Positions 1 through 11,959 of a stretch of 64,000 nucleotides of DNA are shown here, in pieces (the stretch's first letter is position 1; each line of letters opens with the position of its first letter). The stretch comes from Ignelater luminosus (Eukaryota; Arthropoda; Insecta; Coleoptera; Elateridae): NCBI GenBank assembly GCA_011009095.1, contig VTPC01005933.1:7939-71938 (forward strand), given 5' to 3'. The notes under the pieces are model-generated. The model was not told where the DNA came from. It saw only the letters and a list, made by a program, of their open reading frames with translations, and made no database searches. The translations under genes and the position numbers were made by a program.

Positions 1-2580
1 GTGCCTTAAGCTCAGAGTTCTCATAAGGTATGTTGCTGGGATGAGCCACAAATCACTTCGAAGGGTAACATCAAGACTCCCCGTTCCTTCTAATTGGCGA
101 TCACAGTACTAGACAGAAGTTTCTAAGTCAATTTCATTACACACAAATAATATCGAACCATAAAGTAATTGAAAACTCAAAAAGTATCATACAAGTTCGT
201 ATGGTACAGTTTTGCAACTGATTGGAAAGAAGAAAGAAAGAAAACACGATGAAGAAGTATAAAAATTCTTCTGTTAAATTCTGCATAAATATAGAAAACA
301 GACAAGATCATCGGGAGAAAAAGACTAAGTATGTGAAAATGCCTGACAATAGATTGGTTTCTAATGGTTTCTAGAACATAGACTAACTAAGACGTTAAAC
401 TAGTGAGGCGACTGTCTCAGAGCGTACACTTACTGTAGTAAAAGATAATGAGCATCTTGATTTTTGGACATATTCTTAAGTAAGGCATTTTCTTTCTCAC
501 AAATCACGTGGAATGCTCAAATGAGAGATACAAGTACCTATCGTGCTTTAGATTGTCATATCCTTATAGCAGTCTGTTTATCTATGGCCACTTCATTGCT
601 GTGGCTCAGTTGATCGAATGGTTAACCACGAGCAACACTTTAAATTAAAAAAAAAGAAGACGAATACCAACGAAATTGCAACTAAAATGAAAATCCTTTC
701 TCTCACTGTGCTTCTAAAGAACGTAATTGCTTACAATTGAATTCCTGTCGTCTCGGTTTGTATTTGTTCTGGACTCATAAGTAAAGGATAACAAAGCTCT
801 TACCTCTTGTATGCACATTTCATGTCGGGTTATATACACCTACTAATAAGCAAGAAAGAAAACGAGGCACCATCTACCGGAAACGCCAAGTACAAAATAA
901 TACTAAGGATAAACGACTCGATACATTTCCAATAAATAAAAATACAGTGTAAAACGCTCTTAGATAGGCTCTTGCGAGTGACGTTATCGGCAGTATCGCC
1001 TCTTCTACTATTCAACCATACACGCAACACATGCATTTCCGATCAGGTATTTTTTAGGAAACACAGTATTTACGTTTTTAAGCATTTTCCTCTACATGGA
1101 ATGACAATATTTCTACGTGTTTTTAGTTGAATTACTCAACAGAGCACACTCTGAGAACCGCAATACTCAGCAAGCAGAGTGACGTAGAATTCGTTTGATT
1201 AATTAGACGTATATCGTCGCCGATGACAAATTCTAATATTTAATGTCACTTTTGTTCTGTACTGGTTATCAAAAATTTCATCCAAAACATCCTTTTTACA
1301 TCTCGACATGAGTTCTCCGAGCTGTTACATGTTGACGTCTTTTCAACGTTAATGTGACTTATAATCAATAAATCACGTTGCTGAATATTTCTCAATTCTT
1401 GCGAGTTTCAAGATAAGAACCAAGACGATTTGTCTCCGCACAAATAAAATTTACATACAATGTGCTTGAAATATTTTCAGATGAGATCCCAGTAATTGTC
1501 TTTACAATATCTATGAACTAATCGAATGCAAATAAAGGTTTAGTACAGAATCTATATAAAGACTTTGATAAGACCAGAGCAAAAAATCAAATCGTCGCGT
1601 CGATACATTTTCAATTATCTTTGAATTGGACAAACTAACTTTAATAGGACTCAATACTCAACATCCTTTCAAGAACCGGTAAGGTTTGTTGAGTAAATGA
1701 AGTTAAGCCAACTTCTTACTAACAGTAACTTTTACTTTAAGTCGGAAGGATTTTAATACTGCTTGGCGAACGGTGAAATAGCACCGAAGTCTTACGTTGT
1801 CTCGATGTGCACTAAATCCTAAGGTCCGCCCTGAGTATGTGTGCGCAAGGAAAAAGGTTCAAAATTACTTGAAGAAAGAGTAAGAAGATAGTAATGTTAC
1901 AGGTAATAAAGAGTTTCGATTTTGAACAGAAGAGAAGATTGATATTTAATGTTTAGGGGATTGAAGGTAAACAGTCAACTTATTATTTGTTACATTTTAT
2001 TTACGATTGAATCTTGCACCGCATGTAACACTTTGGAAAACTTAGACAAGCGTGATTGGTCGGTAGCACTCGTGGTTTCGCAGCAGTTAGTTGTCAGACA
2101 CGGAGATAACAAGATTGGCGCTCAAGACTCTGTGTTGCTAACTCTTTCCTACATATACCATCAGCTATCGTAATTAGGATTTAATTACTTGCAGCGTTGC
2201 ATCAACTTCTACGACGTTATTACGAGTAAAACTTGTTTATTTATTTGCTAAAGCTATTATGGTATACTCTATCTAATTCAAATTTACGCTTCGAAGAGTA
2301 CGAATGAGAAATTTTCTTCATAGCCGATGACTAACGCCATCGATTTTAGCATATAATAAACTCTGCCATTAAACTTTCAAGTTGGAACAAACATAAGCCA
2401 TAACAAGAAATCATTTGCTCGATTCAGTTGTCCTGTACAGTTTGTAAGATTTGCTTTGTATAAATTAAAGATTTTCGTTCAGAATCAACAACTTTTGTAA
2501 TTTATATCGATATATATACTTATTTGGCAAATTCAAATCACATGCATTTAATGATTTTTATAATATTCACCACACTATAA
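1..2580. other. No gene recognised; AT-rich noncoding DNA
   Basis: All open frames here are under about 75 codons, and none resembles a known family or has a convincing pair of splice sites. The composition is uniformly AT-rich with no clear tandem repeats or inverted termini. It reads as intergenic or intronic DNA. Confidence 0.6.
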
Positions 2581-2589
2581 CCTAAAAGG

Positions 2590-3990
2590 GGTAGAAAGAA
2601 CAATGTATACAAGAGTCCACCTCTAAAATTTAAAGAGTGCGCGATGCTTTGCTAATGAGTTTGCAGAAGCAAATAAAAACACTGCTTTAATGATGTACGC
2701 AAAAAAGCTAGCAGAACTTGGGTGAGAGGGTTTTGTCAGAAGCAACAAATATCACTTAGAAAACCTGAACAGTGTTGACTAATGATTGGGGTTAACAAAC
2801 TCCAAGTTGATTTATTCTTTAAAAATCTCAAATACATGTATGAAAAATACCATTTCGGCCCGAATCTTAAATTGACACTACTCAATAAAGCTCTTAAAGT
2901 CTACGAAGCGAAAAAAGTACGTGGGAAAAATCTTTAGTGGGAAGAAGGGCGAACTTGTAACGATAGTGTGTTGCATGAGCGCAACAGGACTTTATGTTCC
3001 ACCTGCAATGATTTTTAAAAGAAAACGTTATAAAGAAGATCTGTAAACTGGAACGCTTAGCCTAATTCCAGATTCAGGATTCATCACCACAGAGCTTTTC
3101 CTAAAATGGAAGACTACAACAATCATGTTAATTCTACTAATGAAAACCCAGTTCTACTAATTTTGGACAATCATGTTTTCCACGGGAGTTTAGATGTCAT
3201 TAATCACATTCATTTACTCTCATAGTCATAGAAGTCAACCACTATATCATATTTTGGTCCTTTTAAAAGAGCTTATAGTGAATCAGCTGAGAATTTGTCG
3301 ATATCCAATCCTGGAAAAGTTTTAACAGCTAAAAGGTTGCAGGATTATTTAAGACTGTTTTGCACTGCGGTTTCAAATAATGGAAAAGCCGAAGAAGGTT
3401 TTGAAGCCATAGGTATTTCGCCGTATAACCCAAAAAAATTTACCAAAGAAGATCTTGCGTCGTCTTTATTCACTGATGAAGAATTTCCTCAAGTAACTAA
3501 AGCCATGGCATCAGAAGTCATTGTTCCGGAAGAGGGTGCTTTAGTCTGAAAATGAGTGTTCGGTTTTGCTACTGGACTTCCTATAAGCAAGGTACCGTAT
3601 TTTTAGAATGTACTACATTTGAAAAAAGGATACTTCTCCAGAAGAAGATAATGCAGTCCTGGAAGACTCATTGGCAAAAGATGTAAAACCTAAAGAAATC
3701 ACACCCTTTCCACAACGTAACCAGACAGATAAAGTCAAAGTTAGGCAAAGTCAGAAGTCAGAAATCCTTACGAGCACCTCCTTCAAAGAGATGTTGGAAA
3801 GTAAAACCCTGAATCAGCAGGACAAAAGAAGGGTTAAAAAAATTGAACCAGGATGATCCTTTCACAAAAGATTAAACCTGTCAAGAAACCAAAAGGAAAT
3901 ATAGTGACCGAAATCATTATGTGCCCATCTTGTGATGAGGAATACACCGATAGTGGTTTTGAATGTGAACTTTGCACTTAAATAAGATAG
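2590..3990 (+). pseudogene. Decayed pogo/Tigger-type (DDE_1) DNA transposase
   Basis: This is the remnant of a transposase of the pogo/Tigger/jerky group, which cuts and pastes its own element. Several blocks follow in family order. Around 2730-2900 there is a stretch resembling the linker before the catalytic domain (LRKPEQC, then FFKNLKYMYEKYHFGPN). At about 2945-3020 comes the core start VTIVCCMSATGLYVPPAMIF. Near 3145-3195 is NPVLLILDNHVFHGS, which holds the second catalytic aspartate in the family's LD(N/G)H motif. The C-terminal part of the catalytic domain lies at 3295-3549 (GKVLTAKRLQDYLRLFCTAV, then GFEAIGISPYNP). A final Cys-rich end lies at 3919-3980 (CPSCDEEYTDSGFECELCT). The blocks fall in different frames with stops between them (for example TGA after 3546 and the stop at 3854), so the copy is dead. 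The N-terminal DNA-binding part is weak or lost. No terminal inverted repeats were found, so the element edges are unknown. Confidence 0.85.
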
Positions 3991-3999
3991 TTTTAATTA

Positions 4000-6900
4000 A
4001 ATAAAATGTTTTCAAATAGTCTTGAACCCAATTCCAGTACAGAATAAGTCGATATCCAATTTACCTAAATAGCAAATGCAGTCAATCCGTATTCAGTAAT
4101 TCTGTACCAATTACAATTCACTTTTATGACGGCGAAATGCTGCAAAGTTGCAAAGATAGAGAGCAAACCTCTCAGCTATTGGAAGGTACTTGTGATATAG
4201 AAAATTCTTAACTGTATGACCAACAATTGATTTTAGTTTTATCTGATTTGTACGTATGTGTTCTAATCACTTTCCTCATTGGAAGTGTAACTATGCTTTG
4301 CGCCTTATAATCTTGAACACGTTGTTTCCGATCTATAACTAAATCAAGGACATTACTTTATTATCACATCTGAACTATACTATAATAAAAGGAAAAAAAT
4401 CATTACTCCTTGCGTTGTAATTTCAAATAAAAATTATAACAAGAAAAGTTCATTTTTAATTCGCAGTCGTGAAAATATTTTTTGACTTACCTATCAGGGT
4501 ATTTCAAATAAAATTTGATTCATCTGGTTTTCAGACACAGAAGTGTATGTATAATTACAATTAAGTCTATTTTCAGGATTATTTATGGCAAAAACAAGAG
4601 CGCAGTGAATTACTGATTAAATTTTTAATTACACATGGTATAGGGTTTTATATATTCTTGAAGGCGTTGCACGTAGGCGCATTTATTATCCATAATTTAA
4701 CAATCAATTATTCAGATTATAAAATATAAAATTAAATATTTTTAAACTCCTTGCTACTTAATATTTATTTTTTGTTGGAATTGTAACGGTCGTTTTTATT
4801 GTTATTTAAAATGGCAATTTAACACAAAATCGGTAGCGTTTGAAATGTTTTTGATCTCATAACGATAAGCAAAAAAATCACTATAAAGATGTAGGTGCCT
4901 TTTGAAAATTTACTAATCTAAACGAAAAAACTTTTATACTTGTGCTTATTACATTTTTATTTCTAGATACTAGGAAAACGTTAACGAAGACCGATTATGT
5001 CTTCCTTAGAATTTAACGAATTTTTTGTGATTTACTTAACAGTAGTATTCTTAGACGTCGACTTCCTTTAATATCCATTCTTATTTTATCAATCAATTTC
5101 AACAAAAATGTTTGCACATATAAATCTGAGCTTTAATTAATTAGATATCGTTGCTTTTTCCGTTATTAGACCACAAGACATCTTTTAACACGTACCGTTT
5201 AATATGCACCGTTAGTTATTGTTTCGAGGCACTTCCTTTATTGTTTTAAATCTTTTCTTTATTGTAAGATTTTGTTATTATTATTATGTCGATATTGATT
5301 ACTGTGAATGTACCATAACATTCACACTAAACAATTAGCCATAAAATATTTTAATTTATGCTCAATTATATCATAAAACACTTCGTATTTGCATTATGAA
5401 AACCTGTTTAAAGCCATCTTATACAATATTAGAATAGTCGGCCGAAATCAAAATATTTCCACTATAAGATCGAATTTATCAAGCAGGTGCATATATCCAG
5501 ATAATGTTTAAACATTTTTATGAAGTTACTAATGAAATGCCTTTTAAAACTTTCTAGAAAACTAGAAGTTATTTTGGAATCATTAATTAAACACTAAACG
5601 TAGTACAATAATTGTCAAACATAGAATCATTAAAAATCCTTAAAAGCAGAAACATCATCCTCGATTATGTGAATGTTCCAAATAACTTCTTTTAATTTTC
5701 AGTGTGATGCTCTTTTCGAAGAAATAAAAATCCATATTGTTTGTTAAAAAGTGTGGTACTTTTACGTAATTAAAAGTAATCGCGTTTAATACCTACTTTT
5801 ATTGGCTATTAAAAAAAATAATTTATTGGATATAAATTATAACTTTCTTTTTCAAGACACTTCAGCAATAAAATTCATCATTTGAAGTAATTAATAAATG
5901 AAACGTACATTAATTTCTATAATTCGCTTTTAACTATTGGATAGTAATCGTTTCCTAGAATATTATCGGGTCGCTTTTTATTTATTATTAGCTATCATTA
6001 CATTTCGAACAAAAAAAAGTCAATGCTCTCTCTTAATAAATCTAATAGAACTAATAAAAGCTACCACCTTCACATCATGTGAAACTGGTTTAGTATAAAA
6101 CTTGCAATTCAAATTTATTTTGGACGCCCTAGCCCAAATTTCCATGATCTGATATCAAAACTTTGTATGTTGGTATCGCCGTTCAAATACTATAAGTGGA
6201 TCTCCGAACAGTTTGTAAAATTCTGGAAAAGATTAACAAATAAATTAGAAGACAGATGTCTCGTCACCAATTACCAAAGTTCAGCCTTCAATTTTCATTT
6301 AGTTTCGAGTACATCAATTGTAACTAAATTGTAATGCCATAGCCATTGGAAACTTTTGGTGTTTAGTCTAAAGTTCCTTTATTTTATCCTCTGAAATCTG
6401 TAGATCGAAAATTGTTGAATTCGCAATAATTTTCCCATATTATAAGAAGTTTTAGATACTTACGGATAAAACATCAAGATTGCATTGATAACTATTTATT
6501 ACGATCTAGGTTCCTCACCGCAGATAACAAAGAAATTAAGAAACATGCAAATTTATCTACAATATGCAAGAAGTTTCCATTTCCATTTGGCTTGATAGGT
6601 CTTATTATTTTAATTTTTAATTGGTTTAAAATAAAATTGAACAAACTTTATAAATTGCTAGTTTAAACAAAACGGAATAAATTAAATGCCCGGTGTTATG
6701 CTTCAAATTCTAATTTATACACAAATAATAAACTTCCATCTTGAGCTTTCCCTTGTTTCCATAAATACTGATCCAGTACGTTGTAAATCTGTCAAAGCCT
6801 CAAAGAAGTTTAATTATTTTTAAAGTCGCAATAAACAATTCACGTCTCGAAAGTGCGTATGGATGTTCTAACCTTTAATCTATTTAATGTGTACGTGATG

Positions 6901-7620
6901 TAAACAAGGTAATGTCTATCGGTTTGATTTCCCACAAGCTAATAATTCGATGTACTGCTAAAATATTGCCAGACAAGTAGACATAAGGTATGATTTGCTC
7001 TCAGCCCGTGGCATAGTAAATGGTTGAAATATGCATTGGTAACGGGACCTGGCCCATTCTGAAAAACTGTTGAAAAGTCAATAATTATAAGGTTCGCTTA
7101 TACAAAACCGTATGTTGTATAAGTTATTACTATAATCTATTGTTAAATATAAACTATTATCGCGTTTTTAGAGCTGTCCACTCTCTGCGTCGGTCGTGAA
7201 AAAATCATTATATCATCAAACTAGTCAGTCCCCCTTTCTCGTATAATACAATATACTTGCCGTTGCAAATTATGACTAGATTCTGTTTTATACTTTGCAG
7301 CCGAAGACAAATTTATTACCATGTAGATTAGTTAATAGTGAAGCGCCCACAAAAAATTATATTAAGGATGGTATATTGGTTGGTATTTTCGGATTAATTT
7401 GCTATGATCTCATATACCTGTAACATAATAAATTCATTCATTAATTCAATCATTAAACTTGACCGTGCAAAAATATCATATTTTGTTGAATGAAAACTTT
7501 TTCGACAAAATTTAAATTCGGCAATAAAGTTATAAATTATACCGGCGTGTCACATAAAAATTTCTATAGGAAAAAGGGGGGAACAAAAATGGAATTCGCG
7601 AATTTACCACCCACTTAAGC
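4000..7620. other. No gene recognised; very AT-rich DNA
   Basis: No open frame exceeds 60 codons and no family is recognisable. The stretch is strongly AT-rich with long A and T runs. I saw no tandem array or long inverted repeat. Intronic or intergenic DNA is the simplest reading. Confidence 0.6.
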
Positions 7621-7626
7621 AATATA

Positions 7627-8011
7627 TCAAGTGATTTCATTGCGATACATCTCGATACAGTTAAAATTATTGTGCATTATCTTCACAATTTTGCGCATTA
7701 TGCAAATCCCTTTTGCATTACCAAAGGATGCATCCGAAAACTGCCGGCTTCCACCAATGAGGACTCTTTCACGATACTTTAACGCTGGAATCAATAGATC
7801 ACGCTTGGCTCTTATGCAGTTTAGTTTTGATAGAAAGATTATAGTCGCATATGGCTTTGGGGTACGTTCGGATATGCTGCAGAGGCCACATACATCACTG
7901 CATCCAACGGTAATCGCTGCGTGTACAAAGAACTTGCCCAAGAAATTCTTCTACCAGTTTCACGACGTCTCAGTATTACAAAGCTCACGGTTTATCAGAC
8001 CTGTTGCGTGA
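7627..8011. other. Two overlapping antisense ORFs, unidentified
   Basis: The plus strand is open for 126 codons (7631-8011) and the minus strand for 104 codons over nearly the same bases (7627-7941). The GC content is higher than on either side, roughly 7700-8030. Neither product is recognised. The minus-strand product has a short Cys-containing stretch (CSDVCGLC), but this is not enough to name a domain. Simultaneous openness on both strands usually reflects low stop density from local composition rather than two genes. An old transposon fragment, a retained exon or chance are all possible. Confidence 0.2.
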
Positions 8012-8029
8012 ATTAGCTATGCCATGCAA

Positions 8030-9350
8030 CCGAAGTTGATCTGCCTTCCAGGCGTTAAAGTTTTCGAGTTTTCGCAAACCGCAGTGAATTTGGAATTTTT
8101 ATTTTATTGCATTTCGCGTTTTCTTTTTGCTGTTTAATTTTTGTACGTTTCTAAAGGAAACAAGAATTAACATACCTACTTCATTATTTTAAATGGCGAA
8201 TTAAATTATTTTTAACATGTAATAACAGGAACCGTTAATAATGCAGCTGTTTTTGTTTTAATTTTTGCTTTTTTAAAACTCAATTATGTAAAAGAAAGGT
8301 ATCAATCTGAAAGTAGTTTTAGCAACTCTAGCCATAACTAGAAAATTCTATTACGTACCGTTTAGTCATTTTACTCGTTTTTCACATGACGAAAAGGGCA
8401 TAGAGCTTTAGAAATATATCGAAGTACACTTCACTTTGACAATGCCTCCTTCATGAAAGTTTCAATAATCTTGAAAGATCTGAAAAATCTAAAAGCCAAA
8501 CTAGAAAAAACATGTGAAGAATCCTTTCCATCTTTTAATTTCTTGGTACTGTTAATAATGACTCAAAACTACTGGTATCAAATAAGAAGTCTCATGAAAA
8601 TCACCAAATCTTGAATTTAGAAAAGAAAGTAATTAGAAGATGAGCGATCAATTTCGAAGACAAAGCTTGACCAGGATAGAATCTTGAACTTTCTAAGCCG
8701 GTCTGAATTGCTGGAATCAGTAATATTCTTCCCTCGACTATATCTTTACAATTTACAATAATTTCTCTAAGTATTTACTACAATGCAAAATCCGTAGCGA
8801 TGAGATAAGTTGAAACGAAATTGCTCTAGTACCAAGAAAGACAGATATTATAGGACTAAAAGCAATCCAACATCAGCTTTGTATTAATATTTCTTGGATT
8901 CTTCTAGGTGGCTGTTTAGGTTTACTCAAGAAGATTATTGGAATTTTTCAATTTGCATCGAGTTCCTTTTAGTTGGCCTAGAATCTTCAAACCAATGCAT
9001 GGAGAGCTCTATTCTGATTTAATGTTTCTTCCATTACTTGTCTATGTGTTGACTCTCCACAATTTGAGATCATAACTAAATATTGCTCACATTTCTTCCA
9101 CTGACATGTTATTAGGACTAGACTGCCGGCCCATCGTAAAATTCGGCTTCATCCGCTCCTTGAACTAAACCCTCACAAAGAGGAATCTTAAGAGCTGAAC
9201 TGCCAACGTCCTGTAAAGGCCACAAGTATAGTTAGAAGAATAACCACAGTTAGACGTCAATTCCATAATCCCAATTCGAAGGTCAGTATTAAATAATTCT
9301 TGACCTGTGTCTCAGGTCTGATTAACTATAATTATAATTAATACAACCAT
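8030..9350. other. No gene recognised
   Basis: Only short open frames occur. The right end (about 9120-9300) contains phrases faintly like the tandem array that follows (a GTTAGACGTCAATTCC-like string), so the array may once have begun earlier, but this part is too diverged to delimit. Confidence 0.45.
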
Positions 9351-9354
9351 CTCC

Positions 9355-10690
9355 TTAATTCTTAGAAAAAAACTAAACCGAGTCTAACGTCGAGCTTTAC
9401 CCTCCTCATGGTTACCTACGGTGGCCAATGGTCGGGTTTTGCCTTCAATCTGGCCACCTATGGTAGTGCTCCGGTCTTCCCGTAGTTATAGGCTTTGTGT
9501 TTAATCAGGCACACAACAGTAAAACAATGATCTTAAACTAAAGGTAGAAAGCTCCTATGCCGCTTCGTGCTTCTCTCCTTAATTCTCATTAAAAAACAAA
9601 CCAAATTCGGGCTAATAGTAGGACAGTAGGACAGTGACCGACGATCAGGTTTCATCTTCAATCAGTTCACCTATGGTGTCTCTGCCTTTTACTATGCCAC
9701 CTGCGGTGGCATCACATAGTACAATAAGGAAACTATCTTAAATTCAATTCAATTCCTTAATCTTCTGAAAAAGAACAAAATTGGCTCTAAGGTCGGGCTA
9801 TGATCTTTCTGATGGTAAGACTTCGCCACCTACAGTGGCAGATCAGTCTTTCACAATACCACCTGCTGTGGGATCACATGGCACATGGTAAGTTAAATTA
9901 GACACGAGCTCCTATGTCGCTTGGTGCTTCTTTTCTTTAATCATCTTAAAAAAAGAAAGAAACTGACTCTAGTGTAAAGCTTCGATCTTCCCGTAGTTAG
10001 CTATTTTGGGTAATGGGCATTTCCCCCAATTAGGCTACCTGCAATTGTCTATCATCAACACCAACAGCTGAGCCCTCTCTACCGCCACATGACACACAGT
10101 AGAAGAATTATCTTAAATTAGCGATGATGAACTTCTATGTGACTTTGTGCTTCTCTCTTTTAATCGTAATCGTAACTATAAGTTGGAGCTCTAATCTTTC
10201 CGTAGTTACTTATTTTGAATGGTAGCCAACGATCGAGTTTTGCCCTCACTCAATCCACCAACAGTCAGACGTTGTCCTTTACCATCTACACAGTAAAGAG
10301 ATGATCTTAAATTAGAGATGGTAAACTCCTATCGCTACGTGCTACTCTCCTTTAATCTTTTTAAAAAGAATAAAACTGGTTTTGAAGTCGAGCTTCGATC
10401 TTTCCGTGGCTAACTATTTCGACTGATGGTAGGGCTTCGCCCTTAATTAGGCCATCTGCAATCGAGCTACTCTTCCAATCGGTTTACCATGCTACCTGCG
10501 GTGGTATCATATGGCACACAATGAAGGAGTTATCTTAACGTCTTTAATGTTTTTAAAAAGAACGAAACTTGTTTTAAGATCGAGTTCCGATCTTTCCATA
10601 GTTACCTGCATTGTCCAATAGTCTATGCTGCGGTGGTCAAACATAACACACAGTAAAGAAATGGTTTTATGTATCCGAAACTAACTAGGG
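9355..10690. repeat. Degenerate tandem array, about seven units of 178-224 bp
   Basis: Units begin at a TTAAT(C/T)..T..AAAAA(G/A)AA motif at about 9355, 9579, 9757, 9937, 10160, 10352 and 10544, giving spacings of 224, 178, 180, 223, 192 and 192 bp. Each unit repeats the same landmarks in order: an A-rich start; a GTCGAGCTTCGATCTTTCC block; a GTAGTTACCTA block; a GCCTTCAAT(C/T)AGGCCACCT block; a CACCTGCGGTGG block; a CACACAGTA(A/G)A(G/A)A block; ATCTTAAATTAGA; and CTCCTATG.CGCTTCGTGCTTCTCTCC. Units are diverged from each other, so the array is old. It may be a decayed satellite or serial copies of a SINE or MITE-like element. No coding potential is seen. Confidence 0.8.
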
Positions 10691-10699
10691 CGCAGAGAC

Positions 10700-11420
10700 A
10701 AACAGTTCAGCAAACGTAAAAATCGATAAATGCTATTTCCATCAAAGAACTACACGAGCAAATATGTTTTAGGGATACAATCGGACAGTAAGCAACTGGT
10801 TATAAAATTTGGTAAAACCAAAATAAGAATGTCGGTTTCTCGTCTATATTTTCTTAAGTCTTCATACAATAAAGTGTTACATATCGAACACAATCCTTGA
10901 AATTCTTATGTTTGTTTCCACCCTCATCCTGCTCCTCTGACGATAGAGTACCTGAAGTGTATAACTGTTCAGTTTTGCCTTTTACGGTAGCATTACAAGG
11001 CAAGCAGCAAAGAAATTTATTTTAAGAAAATCTTAACTACATAAATGCGAAAAAGGTGCACAGACCGTACTGATGTATCGTCCAAAGAACGTAAAAACCA
11101 AACTAATCACCATCTCGAATGTGTCATTTTAATTATTATCGTATATGAAAAAAGGTTTATTATTATATTAACTTACAAATGATGTTAAACAAGGAATGGT
11201 AAGTGTAAAGTAAAGAAATAGACTCAATGAAGAATATTTGTAGCAAATAATTATGCATAGATCTTCCGTAAGCTGTTGAAAAATAAAGAGACACTAGTGT
11301 AGTTCATCAATTTCTTGCAAATTGAAGCCGATCTCCACATGCTTTTATAACGGTTTTCCAACAAAAAGTTATGGAAGAAGTCGAGTAGTTACTCTTTTTC
11401 GCGCTGTGATTCGTTCTTGC
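10700..11420. other. No gene recognised
   Basis: This spacer lies between the tandem array and a LINE fragment. A faint array-like phrase occurs near 10975-11040 (TTTTGCCTTTTACGGTAGCA then AAGAAATTTATTTTAAG), suggesting one further decayed unit. Nothing else is recognisable. Confidence 0.4.
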
Positions 11421-11424
11421 ACGG

Positions 11425-11955
11425 ACGGAGATGTGGGTTCTGCAAAAGAAGGGGTCACAAGCTAGCAGAATCCTGCTTACGATCATAAATGAGCGACTAA
11501 AATCATACCTATCTTGGCAAATACCACAAGAACAGACTGGATTCGTTAGGGGACGCAGAACACGCGAACACATACTGAATATCCGCCAAATTATTGGAAA
11601 ATGTAGGGAATCAGTCAATCCTGGAAGAAATTAATGAACCACAACGGCTACGTGAAACCATAGACTTCAGAATCATGAAAGTTTCTGGCCACATATCTAG
11701 GAGAAACCCTGACAACATAGAACGACTCATTGTATATGGGGAGATGGAAGGTTCCAGACCAAGAGGAAGATCACCAAAAAGATGGAGCGATCAAATGAAA
11801 GTAACTACAAACTTACCTATACAAAAAGCTAGCAGGGAAGCGAACAACAGAGCACCATGGAGAGAAATAATAAGAAAAGCCACAAGAAAAAGCTAACAAT
11901 GATCACGACTCCTCTGACAAGAGGATACGAAGAAAAAGAAAAAGAAAGTGAGGGA
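11425..11955 (+). mobile_element. Internally deleted non-LTR retrotransposon (LINE, RTE-like)
   Basis: Two pieces of a reverse transcriptase polyprotein lie side by side. At 11431-11634 the fingers/palm start is readable: SRILLTIINERLKSYLSWQI followed by PQEQTGFVRGRRTREHILNI, the usual block in insect LINEs. At 11641-11896 is the far C-terminal part: VSGHISRRNPDN, then GEMEGSRPRGRSPKRWSDQM, ending in a stop at 11894. The several hundred residues between, including the catalytic aspartate block, are missing, so this copy was internally deleted and cannot be active. After the stop comes a short tail with an A/G-rich run at 11930-11955, a plausible 3' end. The clade assignment rests only on the wording of these blocks. 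Confidence 0.8.
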
Positions 11956-11959
11956 GGGA

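Noticed and set aside
11307-11618. 103-codon minus-strand frame
   Set aside because: Mostly antisense to the LINE fingers region; no independent resemblance.
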